This document shows positions 51,540 through 63,972 of a DNA stretch of 64,000 nt, piece after piece; position 1 is the first letter of the stretch; each line of letters opens with the position of its first letter. The notes under the pieces are model-generated. The model ran no database searches. It was not told where the DNA came from and saw only the letters and a program-made list of their open reading frames with translations. The stretch is from NCBI GenBank assembly GCA_022885665.1, contig JAGQDJ010000082.1, forward strand, positions 158,819 to 222,818. The letters are read 5' to 3'. The position numbers were made by a program, and so were the translations under genes. The stretch comes from Triops longicaudatus. Its lineage: Eukaryota; Arthropoda; Branchiopoda; Notostraca; Triopsidae.

Positions 51540-54500
51540 TACATCGACATCTCATCTCGTCTTTTCTCCACCGAGTGTATGCGAAAAAGATGTTGCAAGT
51601 CATTTTGGTTCCATGGAAGACAACCGATAACGATTCAACAGTTTCCGAAACCCAGTGACGCATTTATCCTGCTCTGAATAGAAGAAAAAGCAAAACTGCC
51701 TCGATAATTGACTTCGGAAAAGATTTCTTTCAAAGATGAAAAATGAATCAATTGGCACATCCGGGTTGGTTCCTGCGTTGATTTCAACGTGGGTAGTTTT
51801 TATTGTGTCAGCTCCCTTTTGTGTTTGTTTCAGTTTCACTGAAAACAAGTTCCTCATAAAATTACGTTTTACGGGTATTAGCAAAGTCTCTATTCAGAAG
51901 GCGATAGTTAAGGAAGGTAAAGCAATTGTGAGAATTTAGTAATTTTGTTAAATGTATACAGCGTTCGATTGGTAGCACGTTTGTAAAGGAAGGGATTTAT
52001 TTCGTATGTGAATAATTAGAAAGATAGCTTAGTCATTAGGACTCGGGCCAACACGCCCTAGACATTGTTTTTTTTTTTGTTTATGTAAAGCAAAGTTCGC
52101 GTTGATATCAACGTGACCAGAGATGAAAGCCACCGGTGATGCATGCGGAAACAGGGTCCTTGTTAACTAACAAGTTTTTTAGATAAACCGGTACAACTTC
52201 ATTCTTTGGAATTATGAAGGAGTGCACTTTTTGTATCATATTTGTAGCTTAGTGTTGGCAAATTTTTGTGTGTGTCTGAACGAGTAGGGGGAAACCGGAT
52301 TCCAGTTCAATCTCGGGAAGGGACGTTTGGTAATCTTTTTGAAACAAGATCTTTCTGTTCAGAAAATTTTCGCCGTTGATTTGGTGCGAACCACTTGAGC
52401 TCAAGCTTTGACCCAGTGACCAACCTTTTTTTTGGAACCTTATCCTTCCGGTGCATGACGCCAAGTTTTGCGCATTGAACGCAAAACTAGAGCGCTGCCT
52501 GTGGTCGACCATTAACGTTGTTGCAAGAAGAGACCCGCGCCCCGTATCCCCGAGGAAGTTTGAAACAATTTTCAAGTTATTCGACTGTTTGATTGTAACT
52601 TTTTGCGAAAAAATATCCATCTTGCGTGTTTGGTTTGCGTGTTTTGAGAATGTTTGAATGGACTTTTTTGGGGGTAATTTTTAACTACTTTTGGGGTTTT
52701 CGTTGTGGAGCGTTTCACGCGTAACAAAAATTGATGCGTTGCATTTGGCACACGTGTCTCATCATTTTACAGGGTTTGAAAATCACGTCAGGGTTTTAAG
52801 TTCATTTTATTATGTTTTGCCTTAGTTTTTATTTTCGTATTATTCCTTTGTTAATGTTTGTTCTCACCAGACTCAGCCAAGTTGCCACTAATAAAAAGCG
52901 TCTTTTGAAACCGAATATCGACAGCCATCTCACTCGTAAAACCCGCAGTTGTTGACACGTCTTTAGTATGCTAATTTACCTTAGCTTGATTTCAACCGTG
53001 ATAACGTTAAACCAGGTGTGAATAGGGGAAATGTCCGTGCGAGAACCTCATTAATTCACGCTTATTTGATCGTGGCGAACGAGTTAGGGAAGACAGGTCA
53101 AAGGGAGGCCGGTTAAAGTTCTTGCATGGAATGATATGCAAATTAAGTCCACGTGCCCCCATGAAAGGAAAGGTGTGGCTAGTTGGAAGGGAGAAGTGGC
53201 TTACTACAAATTTTCACATGTTCAGTAGGAAAAGCCACCTGTTTCCCTATTACTGACATCTCTATTATGAAACATTTTTTCTTCTTTCGTTCGAGACCTT
53301 TTTTCGGATAAAAAAAACAGGCTTTTTTGTACTTCCGTAAAAAAACTGCTGTGTGTATGTTTTTAACCCCCGCTACGAGGATCCCTATACATAAAAAACT
53401 AGCCGCATTGTGACACTATAAATAGCCGCTCGTGGTCTACCAATTTTCCTTCAACTTCCCTCCCTTGATCTCCAGATACACGCGCATTTTTTATTCTTTT
53501 TGCTCTCGTGGAGACTTTTTAGGGGAGCTTTTGACTCCCATCTTCCCCCAAAAAGTTGTCTGGACTTTTTTTCTGGGTGTTTACTACCTGGAAAGAGCAT
53601 GTGCTACCGTAACATCTTCTCCCCCTAACCGTTACATTTTTTATCACAAAAAATGACGACAAAAGAGCCACGCGTGGATTAAGTAACGCACTCCCCTTGA
53701 AAGGAACGAACCACCTGCTAAAAAACAGCTACTACATGTCGATTGCCCTACTAAAATTCATTTCTTCTTAAATTTTAATTACTCTCTTAACATTTTTTTC
53801 AGTTTCCTCATTCTTTTCAATCAGTTTTTAATACGCTGTTTGTTCACGTTCGTGTTTAAAACATTTTCTTAATCTTTCGTAATCTTACTAGATTTTTCTT
53901 GAAAACTTCATTTGCCTTACTCCCCAAAGTCGTACACTGAAAAGTACGAATTTGAGCATTTATTCCTCAAAGCAAACATTTTCACCAAAAGTTACTGAAT
54001 AAGACGTAGAAACTGTGCCGTGATACGGACTTCCCTTTCGACAAAAATTTTTTTTTTACCAGTAGGCCGAGGACGTCTTTCTTAGAGTTACTCCAGTCGT
54101 AAGTTTAGCTGATGTAAAAAGCCATTTCAATTTAGAGCGAGAACGGCGGTGACATTGTAACTTTTATGGCTTATGGCTTTAACCCTTCACGGAAATTTTC
54201 ACAGTTCTTTGACAGAAAGGAAGGAATCCCCAAAGGGGTGGAGTCGTTTCCTCGCCGGGTTAAAGCTCGTCACAGTAGGTTTGTAAGAAAACCGAAGAAT
54301 TCTTCACCATCTCTGTATCCAGAAGTTGAAGTCTAAGCCAGTTGGGGCGACAAAAGAGTTTTACGTCGGTTTTGTCCAACGTGAACCCCCCCCCCCGCAA
54401 CCTCAAGCTCTTGTTATAAAAGGGGGGTCGCTGCCTTTTTGGGTTCAGGATTTTTATGGCTAATGGCTGAAACGTTTAGGATAACGGCAATTGAGTTAGC

Positions 54501-57500
54501 CACAAATCAGCATAACTTTCAAAGTTGGGGACACTTCGATTTTTTGTCTGTTTTTTTCTTTAGCGTTTCTGGTCAAGGTTTAAAGATCCAGCACCCTTTG
54601 ACAAAAAAGGGTGGACTGTTCTTAACCCTCTGTTGAGAGAACCCCTAGAAAAAATATCCGACTAACCCTCTCTCCCCTTCTTCGTTTTTCATCTTCTTTC
54701 TTTTTTGTGTTTTATACTACCCTGGGAAGAAGTAAGAAACAGTGTAAAAAAGGGGGGTGAAGTAAAAGGGAGAAAAAAATCAATAGTAACTGTGACGCAG
54801 GTCTACTTCCCTGCAGAATATTTTTTTATTATTTTTGTTGAGAGTGAAGCTGACGAACCCTTTGGAAAGTTCCTGTCTTTTTCCATTAGAGCAAAATGAG
54901 TGATTTTGTTAGTTTTTTCCCTCTTCCCTGGACTGGCTATTGATCGTTACAAATTTTTCCGACACGTTCCCCCTTTTTTTCGTCATCGGTGAACTATCAT
55001 TTCAGTATATCCTGTAAGTTTTTACAAACTAGGGGCCGGTAATTGTCTCATAAAATTAGAAACAGTCCCTCCTCTGTCCACTATCAATTCATTTGCTGTT
55101 TGCAGGCAGAATGGGGAGAATGGGTAAAATAACACCGAGGGTTAAAAACGAAGAGAAAATTGCGGCACCCGCACGGTTTTCTTTTCACGCGCCAACGAGA
55201 CAAGTCACGCTATTTTTGGAGTGAAAAAAAAAAGAAAACTTGTGAACTGACCATAGGGTTGCAGTATAACGGTCGTTGGATGCTACCCGGCTCTGTCGCG
55301 ATGACGATTCTTCCTAGCTTATATTAAAAACATACACAGATCCACCCAAAGTCCAACGTAAATGTTTGCGTTACATATTAAGAAAGGTTGAATTTGACAG
55401 GAACAACGCAGAAACATGCTGGAACACACAAGGCTGTATACAAGTTATTAAAATTTCACTGTTGACCGGAAGAAGTCTGGGAAGAAATGACGGATAGAAA
55501 AGAATCAAGCTCGAGGCTGGAGTGACAGATTAAATTGAATCGATAGGGAAGTCATGAGGCTGAGGCGATGTTTTCCATTTCAGAGGAAATCAATGCTTTT
55601 GGAATTAAGGGAAACAAATCAAAGTCTAGGTAGTCGGAACACGATAGGGAATTTTCCTGTTGCTCAGCTCTATCGAGTAGTTAGCATGGTATTTACCCTC
55701 GCGGAATTCCAAACTTCAAAAGATCCTTGAAGCTGCAAAGAATAGTCAACAACTTTCGATCCTTTTGAGTTTCTCCCAAAATTGTCCTCGTTTGGGCATT
55801 AAGGGCTTACAAAAAGCTTTATGTGTGTTAGAGTCGTATCGAAGGGGCCTGTATTCCAAATTGCTCAGTATTCAGCGAAAACATGGTGCGAAATGAAGTT
55901 TCTCAAATACGCATCTTATAATAGATCGTATATCGAAAGTTGGAGAAATGCCGTGGTTTCTTTGTCGTAAATCTCAGGTATGAGGCTCAGGTATAAATCT
56001 TGCGTTTATGTTCCGCTTATGGCTGTAGATATAGTCAAGCAGAGGGGAAATTTTGAGGTGTTTTTTACTGTGTGGAAAACTGCGAGTTTTGCGTGAGTAC
56101 TTCTGTAACTCGGATTCGAAATGCGCTTTTTTATTAGTACGAAATCGCTGGAGTGAAATTCCATTCAGGATGTGTCTATCCGAAATGGCGTGTCCCTGTG
56201 CCTGACGTTAACAAACAACGTTTTATGTTTTCCAAATTTTCAGAAGTAGATCGGACCTAAGCGGTCGGGTGAGATAAAAGGGATTTAACTTTCTGGACAA
56301 AATAATCCTAAGTTTTCAGCTCATGCACAGCTTAAGGTTAATTTCGTTTCTCTTCTTTGAGACTACAGAGACCGTGGAGGCACTTTTGTTGCCAGCTTTA
56401 GAAAGAAATCAACTCAAACATGTTGAGCAAGAAAGCTGCTACAGATTTTTATATATAGTTCAACTATAAGCAACATGCTTAGGTAATCTGACCAATTCTA
56501 ATGTTTCTAGAGAATTATGTCAAAATTTAAAAAGAACGTCTACCTCCCAAAAGTGTTTTATTTATGTGGTTAGTTGGAAAAGCTCTTGATTTTTTCCTAC
56601 CCGTAACGCGTAATGCTTATTAGATTTTTTTTTTTCATTTTGGTTTTTGAGGTAGTTTCGTGTAGTTATGGACAGAGTCCATGGAAAGCTTGCCGAATTT
56701 TTAACTTTACATTTATTTTGTGTCAGAAGGAAAAATTGCGAATGTAAGAAATTTTGGGCTTATTACGTCTTAAATGTTCATGATGGTTATGGTTGTGCCG
56801 TTTTTTAGCGCTCCTTGTTTTCTCATTGCCCGAGCATGTTTTCCACCTGTTTAGGTTTACGGGTTACGTGTGTGTCTGAGCGTGTTAACCGAGTACGTGT
56901 GCATGGAATTTAAACGAGGAAATTCGTTTTCTCCCCGACAACAAACGAAAACTTGAAGAACGACAAAACGATTTTTGTACAGATTTTACTTTACGCGGAT
57001 GGAGAAAAGAAAACACGCCCTTTCAAGGGCTGTTGTGCTCAATAATCAAAATTTTTGATGTTGAAAGTTAGCCATTAATTGTTTTAGCAAAAAATTATTT
57101 CGCCTAGTCTTCGTTTTCCCTTCCTACAATAATCGACACTGCTCCCCACTGCCGAAATGTTTTTTCTTGACACCCAAATTTTTCCTACTGTATAGTTAAG
57201 CAGAAATGAATTCTTTCCCCCCTAATGTAATTCCCCCCAGTGGTCCAACCTCCCAGAAAAGAAATAATCGAAGTTACAAAGATAACTTGTGGATGTCCGT
57301 GAACTTCTTGTACTACCTCATTGTGTAAAACCAGATTGTAATCCTTTTATGAAAAAATCACCTATAAGTAATGGTACACACACCAATGTTTGGAAAACCT
57401 CAAGTGAAACATCATTATACCTCATTGAAAGCGAAAAGCCTTGGCTAAAACAGAAATTTGAACTCTATTTGGGTGCCGCAAAAGTTGAAATGTAGGGGAA

Positions 57501-57966
57501 CACTTGTATTATTTTCTGTGTTTTGTAAACTTTTGCAGGGTTCAGCCTATAACCAATCCGATACAAAATCTCTGGGGCACACTTGTACATCGTATTTGGT
57601 CATTTTAAAATATACGCCTCTCTCGTATAGAAATTGTGTTCGTTTTATTTGAATGAAACCTTCTTTTCAGGTTAGGCGAATTCGCTTTCTCAACTGTACG
57701 TTCGAGCTCCTCGGTTGCTACAACACTCTCAGGGTAAAGCCGGCTTGTATTGTTGCCTATTTCAGAAATTTTCATTTAAACTTGAGGATTTACATTATTC
57801 TTATTTCATTTTGTACCAGCACCAAGAGGTTACAAATTAAACTGGACCGTAAGTCGTAAATCTCTTTAATTTATTCTTTTACTCTCAGCATTTCTTTACA
57901 GTTTGTATTGCACACCATATACTACAGGTGCATGAGCCGGGGGGGGGGGCGATACTTTTGGACGAT
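49174..57966. other. Gene-poor region downstream of Kruppel
   Basis: About 8.8 kb with no supported gene. It continues the C/G-run and purine/pyrimidine tract character of the upstream side and probably includes the Kruppel 3' untranslated region and perhaps enhancers. A CA microsatellite lies at 51508-51534. Confidence 0.5.
51508..51534. repeat. CA microsatellite
   Basis: Uninterrupted CA dinucleotide run of about 13 units downstream of Kruppel, ending where CAC is followed by TCACAT. Confidence 0.9.
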
Positions 57967-59938
57967 TTACCACCCTTCTGCCGAAATTTCCCTGCTCGCG
58001 CCCACTGAGCCGAGTAACAGTGTTTCAGGAGTTTCCAGCAATCGCTTAAAAACAACGAGGAACTGGACAGCTGCAGCCGGCATAATTGCTCGTTCGTCAT
58101 ATGATAACGTAACATTTAATTGGTTCCTAACTGAACCATCTTCGCCTGTTACAACCAAAATTAATTTCAATATTAGCAATTATTTAAATTGTGTTTTATA
58201 ATATCTGACAAGCAAATGTTTTTCCATACCCAAAGCTAGGCGACCTGACCCAACAGCTAGGATTCCACACTGGGGAGGGTTAATAATGGCACTAAATGTA
58301 TTGATCCCGTACATCCCCAAATTCGAGATGCTGAAAGGATTCAAAAGAAATACAATATTAACTTACAACCTGATAAAATACTAGCGCACTAAATGTTGTA
58401 ACGATACTCACGTAAACGAACCGCCCTGGAATTCGTGAAGTTGCAGCTTTCCAACTCTTGCCCGCGCTGCCAGATCCTTAACCACTTCAGTAATGGTCTG
58501 TACGCCCTTATCTGCCGCATCTTTCACAATTGGTGTAATTAAGCCCGAGTCTGTTGCTACTGCTACAGAAATGTCGACGGTTTTGAGGGGCACTACCTAA
58601 AATGCATAATTCCGAACCGGGTTTCGGCAATTTTAATTCATATCGGTTGGTAGATTAAATTTCTTTTTATCCCTTACTTGGTCGTTCTGCCATAACACGT
58701 TTACATCCGGGCATAACTGAAGAGCTGTGGCAGTCGCTTTGATGACAAAATCGTTAAGGGAAACAGCCACGCCATCAGCTTTTAGTACTTTGCGCAATTT
58801 CAAGACATTATCAATGCTGCAATCTATACTGCTATAAGCATGTGGGATGTTTGTCTGAAAGATAACAAAAATAAGGGCTTACAATTAAATAAACACTGAC
58901 TCGAACCGCAGCAGTGACAGATTGCGCATACTTTGGATTGCATCAGTCGTTTGGCAATGGTTTTCCTCATATTACTCAACTCTAGATCAGCATAATTCGC
59001 CAGCGTTTGGCTGGTAGGATCAGCTTTCCTAGTAGGGGTCGTTGGTGCTGGTCCAGGGCTATCCAACTTAATATTTTTAGGGGCTTCAACTACAAAAGGC
59101 AATCATGTTCAGTATATTAACTTCTTAAGTAGACCAAGAAAGTAAAATTATTACCTGCGACTGATGCCTTGGGAGCGAGGCTTTTGGATTTTACATAGTT
59201 TAAGACGTCGCTTTTCAAAATGGTACCTCGAGGACCCGTGCCTTGTATATCAGAAGCTTTTATTCCATACAAATGCAATAATCCGCGAACAGCTGGTCCC
59301 ATTAGGCTGGGAGGAACAGAACTGTTAAAATTTAGAGTTCTGACAATAATTATCGCTTTTACCTTGAAATGGCTGCCACTGGTTTGATTGGCGACGGGGA
59401 CGTACTTTGTGCGGGAGGTTGGCTCATATTGGACTCAACAGGCGTCGATGGGGTTTGTTGTCTCACAGTTTGCCAGTCTTCGCCGGGCTCAGCAATAAGA
59501 GCTATTAATGTTCCTACTTTTACGTCTTTCGAATCGTCAGGCGCCTAGTTTGGAAATGTATAAAATTATCAAGTGTTTGTCATAAAACGAACGGGAGTTT
59601 ACCAGGATTTTCGCTAAAACGCCTTCCTCTTCATTTTCTAGGGCAACTATAGCTTTGTCAGTTTGGATGTCACACAGGATATCACCAGGATTCAGAGATT
59701 CGCCTTCAGCTTTGAGCCATTTTACAATGGTACCTTCAGCCATTGTAGGAGACAGGGATGGCATGTGGACTTTCAGAGCTTGGGGGAAAAGTTGAAGCTA
59801 TTAAAAATCTTTATGTCATGTGGAATTACACTTACCGTTTCTGCATACTGTAGAATGGTACAACGAAGCAAAACTGAGATTAGCTGAGCTCAGACTCTTC
59901 AGCAAAATCCCCTTCTGTAAGTGAATCGCCCAGGCCAT
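57967..59938 (-). CDS. PDHX: Pyruvate dehydrogenase E3-binding protein (protein X)
   Basis: Mitochondrial matrix protein that anchors dihydrolipoamide dehydrogenase (E3) to the E2 core of the pyruvate dehydrogenase complex. Nine exons: 59836-59938, 59603-59778, 59363-59544, 59155-59321, 58932-59089, 58678-58854, 58412-58596, 58230-58330 and 57967-58145. They sum to 1428 bases, giving 475 residues with all phases matching. Order: presequence MAWAIHLQKGILLKSLSSAN; lipoyl domain MPSLSPTMAEGTIVKWLKAE with the lipoylated lysine in QTDKA (K76); linker; E3-binding domain GPAVRGLLHLYGI...GTGPRGTILKSDV at about 157-195; and an E2-like inner domain with MRKTIAKRL, IPHAYSSIDCS, ISVAVATD and GGSFTISNLGMYGI. 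The catalytic HxxxDG of true E2 reads ERAIMP at 434-439, so it cannot be an acetyltransferase. That, and the MPSLSPTMxEGTIVKW start, separate it from DLAT. Confidence 0.92.
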
Positions 59939-62249
59939 ACTCAAATTTTGCACCTCAGCCTAGAAAACAAGGGGATAAATAAATAAATTATAATTACGTT
60001 ATTGGAAATATACCAAGGGCTGACTGCAAAATCAAATTTTATGTAACTTTAACGCTATGGCTATGTACAGAGTATGTTTAGGTGTTGTGCACTCGCCCTC
60101 TAGTGCAGACTTGAGTCATTACTTGAAACGATGGGATCAGTTGCGTCGTGACCACTCCGTACTCTTCTTCCGGAGGCGTGGCGAAGTATTTCCAATAGGG
60201 TAAAGGCGGAAAGTAACCTCGCAAAGTCGCACGCTACTCGCTTCATCCTAACTACTTTTGTGGTCGGTGAGCTAATGTGTCTATCTTTGTGCTTCGAATT
60301 CCATTCGAATAGACTTGCAAGACTAGCTTCGATAAGATTTGTTTGCAACGTAACTACCCAAATTTTAACTTTCCCGGAAGCTTCTTTTAGTTGAAATAAT
60401 GACGTAGGAAGAAACATACGGTGGTTTTTCTGTTATATGCTCTGTGGCCTGATAGGTTTAGATAGGTTAAGTTAGGTTGGGTTAGGTTAGATTAAGCTGG
60501 GATAGTTAAATTATGTAAAGTATTCACGCTAGAAGCACCCAAAACCAGAACAGGTGGAATACTGTAATGCTGCTGGTAAACTGTGACGCGCTTTAACAGT
60601 TTTTCTTTTAAAAAATTTTCGTGTTGTAGGCAAAAATCTTACAAGTCATAACTCGTCTACTTGTTAGCTGGGCAAGTCCCTTAAGGGCATGCCGAAGTGT
60701 GGGTGAAAACAACTTGACCGACACCTTTGTCCACGAAACCAATACTAAGTTGTCCACGCTCCATCTGAGTCGATTTTGAGCTCATTTTCACAGCCAATCA
60801 GAGCATAAGTTCCACATCCGTCCTGGGTTCCACTTTTAACTCGTCCTTTTTAATCTATTTTTCCAACATAGCTTTTTAACTAGGGAAGCTCTCTGTGTAT
60901 AACTTTGTGTGCGAACCACATCGATCTATCCAAGGTTCATGTGTAGAAGGTTGGCTCATTAAGCGTGTCAGCGTTTGAATCCTTTCAATTGCGACGTAAG
61001 TCATTTATACCAATCAGCGTGCATTGTCTTTGGCAAGGCGCTAATGGTTGGGGAAAATAGGAATATCACATCAATTAAGCTATCGTCTCGAATTTAGTAA
61101 AGCTCATAACATTGTCTGCATTCACGTATGTACAGTACGTAAAAGGCATAAAACTAAGTTCCATAATATTACATACTATTTTTGACAAAAGAAACCATAC
61201 CGAATCCTGGGTGTGAAAAATTCGAAAGGAAAGGGGTAAAGGCATTTTAGATAAAAGGAATGAAAGTAAAATCAATAAGTAGTAAGAAAACGCTTCGTAA
61301 ATGTTGGTTCGTAACAACGGAACCGCTTTAAAAAAAAAAAACGAAAAAAAACGCAGCAATACATTAAAGTTAAATGTACACAATGCAATATTATAGTCGC
61401 AACGGATTGTTCAACTAATGACACTAACTTAAGTAATATGGCATAGTGAGACCCATAGAAAGGCACAAAATCTACGTTAGGTCTTGCCCCATTGTAGCTT
61501 CGTGTTTCAAAAGTGGCGCGTTGACATTAAATGAGCTACGTCACGTCCAGGAGGAGTTGAATGCCTGTCCGGGGCACGCGCTACGGGACAGGCCAACCTT
61601 AATTTCAGGATCATCAGATGTTTTTTTCCAAACCAAAAATGGGGAAAATGCTTTGTTTTGAGTGCATTCGTTTACGGAAAATTGGTTTGGTTTGTTTGTT
61701 TATTTTTGGTTTGTTTTGGCTAAGATTTGCCTAACAATTACGTAAGATCAGCGTATAAAGCTCAAAATAATCGTCTTCGAACCAGGATACCAGAACGGGC
61801 CACTTTTCCGGCATTTCTTTTATACTGTTTTCTGCTTTAGTCCGAGTTTCGTTACTCAGGCTGTGGACAGACTTTGTCCGTGGAGCGAAAAAATGGCGTT
61901 CAGGAAAAGTGACCCGTTCCAAAACATTTCTTTGAAAATTTCTCGGTATTCATTTATACAAATGTTTGCTTACTTCTCGATTATAACAGCTGATTCCGCC
62001 TCAGTTTTATTTTTATTGTTTTCGAACTAACATGATTGCACCTAGAATTCGAGATTTATTGGATCCAAATAATTTTTCACATTCCGATTTCAAACTAACT
62101 TTCCTGTACTTTCCATTACTCTAATACGTCGCTTAGGACAGAAATTGACAGAAAAACGGAAAAATTGCAATTCCGAAAAAGTGACACATTTCCGGAACAA
62201 ATGGAAAACATGAAGCACAATAGAACAGCAGTTTATGCGTTAACGCATA
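59939..62249. other. Intergenic between PDHX and the haemoglobin region
   Basis: No supported gene. A TTTTCTAG acceptor about 25 bp before the PDHX ATG suggests a 5' untranslated exon of PDHX lies just to the right. GGTTAGGTTAG-type words occur at about 60456-60495. The 105-codon minus-strand frame at 60100-60417 has an ATG but no family resemblance or splice support. Confidence 0.5.
60456..60495. repeat. Degenerate TTAGG-like stretch
   Basis: Repeated GGTTAGGTT and GGTTTAGATAGG words over about 40 bp, related to the arthropod telomere unit TTAGG. Similar but looser words occur near 13300-13360 and 15300-15560. Too short and degenerate to be a telomere; probably an interstitial relic or simple sequence. 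Confidence 0.5.
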
Positions 62250-62468
62250 GCAGCACTTGTGTTCGCTATAGCCGAAGGAAAAAAGCACGTGTAAAATGGC
62301 AAAGGGACCTGAGTTTTTACGCCATAGGCGAAAATACGTTAAAGGCGAATTCGCTGTAGCCGACGCTTTCTCTGTAAATTTACAAAGGCTTCACTGAGTC
62401 CTGTGGACCTTTCACGCTATAGCCTATTGTTCGTTATAACCGGTGTGTGTTAAACCGAGAATTTACTG
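62250..62468. mobile_element. End of a DNA transposon, possibly Tc1/mariner-pogo type
   Basis: Several direct copies of a TTCGCTATAGCCGA-like word occur (near 62262, 62346 and 62410), ending with GTTCGTTATAACCGGTG and an outer edge that reads CAGTAAATTCTCGGTTTAAC on the minus strand, next to a TA dinucleotide at 62469-62470. Termini of the form CAGT...TCG...TTATAACG beside TA resemble pogo/Tigger-type elements. The opposite terminal repeat was not found, so the left boundary is approximate and this may be a solo end. Confidence 0.45.
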
Positions 62469-62486
62469 TAGTAAGAAATCAAAAAT

Positions 62487-62531
62487 TTAGTTCAGATCCT
62501 TGGCGATGACGAAGAATCTTCGAACGTTGAC
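62487..62531 (-). pseudogene. Relic of a haemoglobin last exon
   Basis: About 230 bp downstream of the haemoglobin stop, the minus strand carries a second copy of its 3' end. It reads VIAKDLN and then stop, where the intact gene reads AIARDLN and stop. The similarity continues into the untranslated sequence (TAAATTTTT.ATT); about 30 of 34 bases agree. The upstream part of the exon is not recognisable. It is most simply a remnant of a tandem haemoglobin duplicate, its remainder lost or disrupted by the adjacent transposon end. Confidence 0.6.
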
Positions 62532-62716
62532 CTTCAAATGAACAAGAAAGTAAGAACTTTTTTTCAGACATCCATGTATTTTTCATCTGTTAAACGAATT
62601 CTGGTTTGTAAACAGATAATATGCAGCGAACCCTTGGAGTTCTTCGGTCACGATTCAAATTATCGGTTGGCGGTGAAGGGACTCTTTGGCTTGTACAGTA
62701 GAAAGTAATAAAAAAT

Positions 62717-63972
62717 TTAGTTAAGATCCCTGGCGATGGCGTTGATCAAGATGGTCAACGCGGCGTCCAAGCTGGCGCGGCCTTCGGTGGAGACTCCGCG
62801 TGCTCCCAAAACTTCCAGGAAAGATTCAGCGAAGTTCTATAGAAGATTTCGTTTAATTTTGAGAACTATGATTTGGAAGAAACGAATGATCTTTAGTCAC
62901 CTCGAAGTGTTGACGGGTGATGCCACGAGGAGCGTGGGAGTGTCCCATGTACTTCAAGTTGCCCAAAAGGGTGAGAGTGTTGTCCAAGTTGGCGATGATG
63001 GTGTCAAGACGGTTGATGACCAAGTCAGACTGAGCAACGAAGTCAGCATTGCCAGCCAAGTCAGCAGCGGCGACGTTGGCGAACTTAGCGAAGGCCTGCT
63101 GGGCATCAGGACGAGCAGCAAACAACCTTTGGAAGCTCTCGATACCGATGGCAGAGCGTTGGTCACGGACACCAGCCCAGATAGATTGGACTTCCTTCCT
63201 CAAAGCGGGGGTCAAGCCAGTGATGGGGTTGGCAACTTGGTCAGGTTCGCGCAAGTTCTTGGAGATGATGTCGGTCAAAGCTTGGAGACCACGGGTCCAA
63301 GCATCACGAGCTTCAGACGACAATTTCACTTCCTCGGACAAAACGTCGACCAAGACTCGGCTGAATTCCTATGAACAGAAGGTAAAATAAAAAAGAGATT
63401 CCAGAATCTCTCGAAATATTTGTTTTTCTTACTTGGAAATGGATTTGCTTGACTTTGCGAGCGACGTGAGCAGTGCCCAAATCAGTCAATTGCTGGAGCA
63501 AGAGAGCATCGCTGCCCAAAGATTGGATGACAACATCGAGACCAGCCATGACGGTGTAGGCTTGAGCCAAGAAGTTACCGTTGCCGGCCAGTTGGTCTTG
63601 GGGAACATCAGCGAAGGAAGCGAACAACCTCTGGTAGTTAGGATGGATCTTGAAGAGACGGAGGAAGGTCTTGGGGGCAACATCGCCGTCGTTTTGTGCT
63701 TGGGCCCAGGTTTGTGCGATCAATTGACGGTCGCGTCCGCTAAGCAAAGCGCTGGAAGCTCCAGCCAACGCTACACCGGCTCCAGCTCCAGCTCCGCCAC
63801 GGGTAGTGGTGGTGACGGTGCGGGTTTCGGTAACGACCACAGAATCACCCTGGAAATTAAATGTGAATGGTACTTAAAATGTTAGAATTTATGCCAATAA
63901 GCATCGAGGACTTACGCAGTCGCCGGCGCTGGCAATAGCCACGAGGGCAGAGACAACGATGAAACGGAACAT
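62717..63972 (-). CDS. Secreted two-domain haemoglobin
   Basis: Extracellular oxygen carrier of the branchiopod type, made as two fused globin domains and assembled into large multimers in haemolymph. Four exons: 63916-63972, 63433-63849, 62901-63368 and 62717-62836, all phase 0, 1062 bases, 353 residues (Daphnia chains are about 347). Seen: signal peptide MFRFIVVSALVAIASA; a Thr-rich then Gly/Ala-rich segment before domain 1; domain 1 about 52-205 with proximal His at 147 (LGTAHVARKV) and Gln at 115 in the distal E7 place; domain 2 about 210-353 with proximal His 303 (GHSHAPRGI) and Gln 271 at E7. The third and fourth exons begin at the same place in each domain (after HFQ and HFE), the conserved G-helix intron, showing descent by duplication. 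The B-helix and interdomain introns that I recall from Daphnia globins are absent. Coding GC is high and codon bias strong, as for an abundant protein. Confidence 0.93.

Noticed and set aside
57967..59938. DLAT (true E2) as the identity of the lipoyl protein
   Set aside because: One lipoyl domain of the MPSLSPTMxEGTIVKW type and loss of HxxxDG indicate the E3-binding protein.
60100..60417. 105-codon minus-strand frame upstream of PDHX
   Set aside because: It has a real ATG but no recognisable domain, and it lies where the PDHX 5' untranslated exon is expected.
62736..63885. Plus-strand frames of 150 and 212 codons over the haemoglobin exons
   Set aside because: Antisense shadows of a strongly biased coding sequence; the minus strand gives intact globin domains with matching intron phases.
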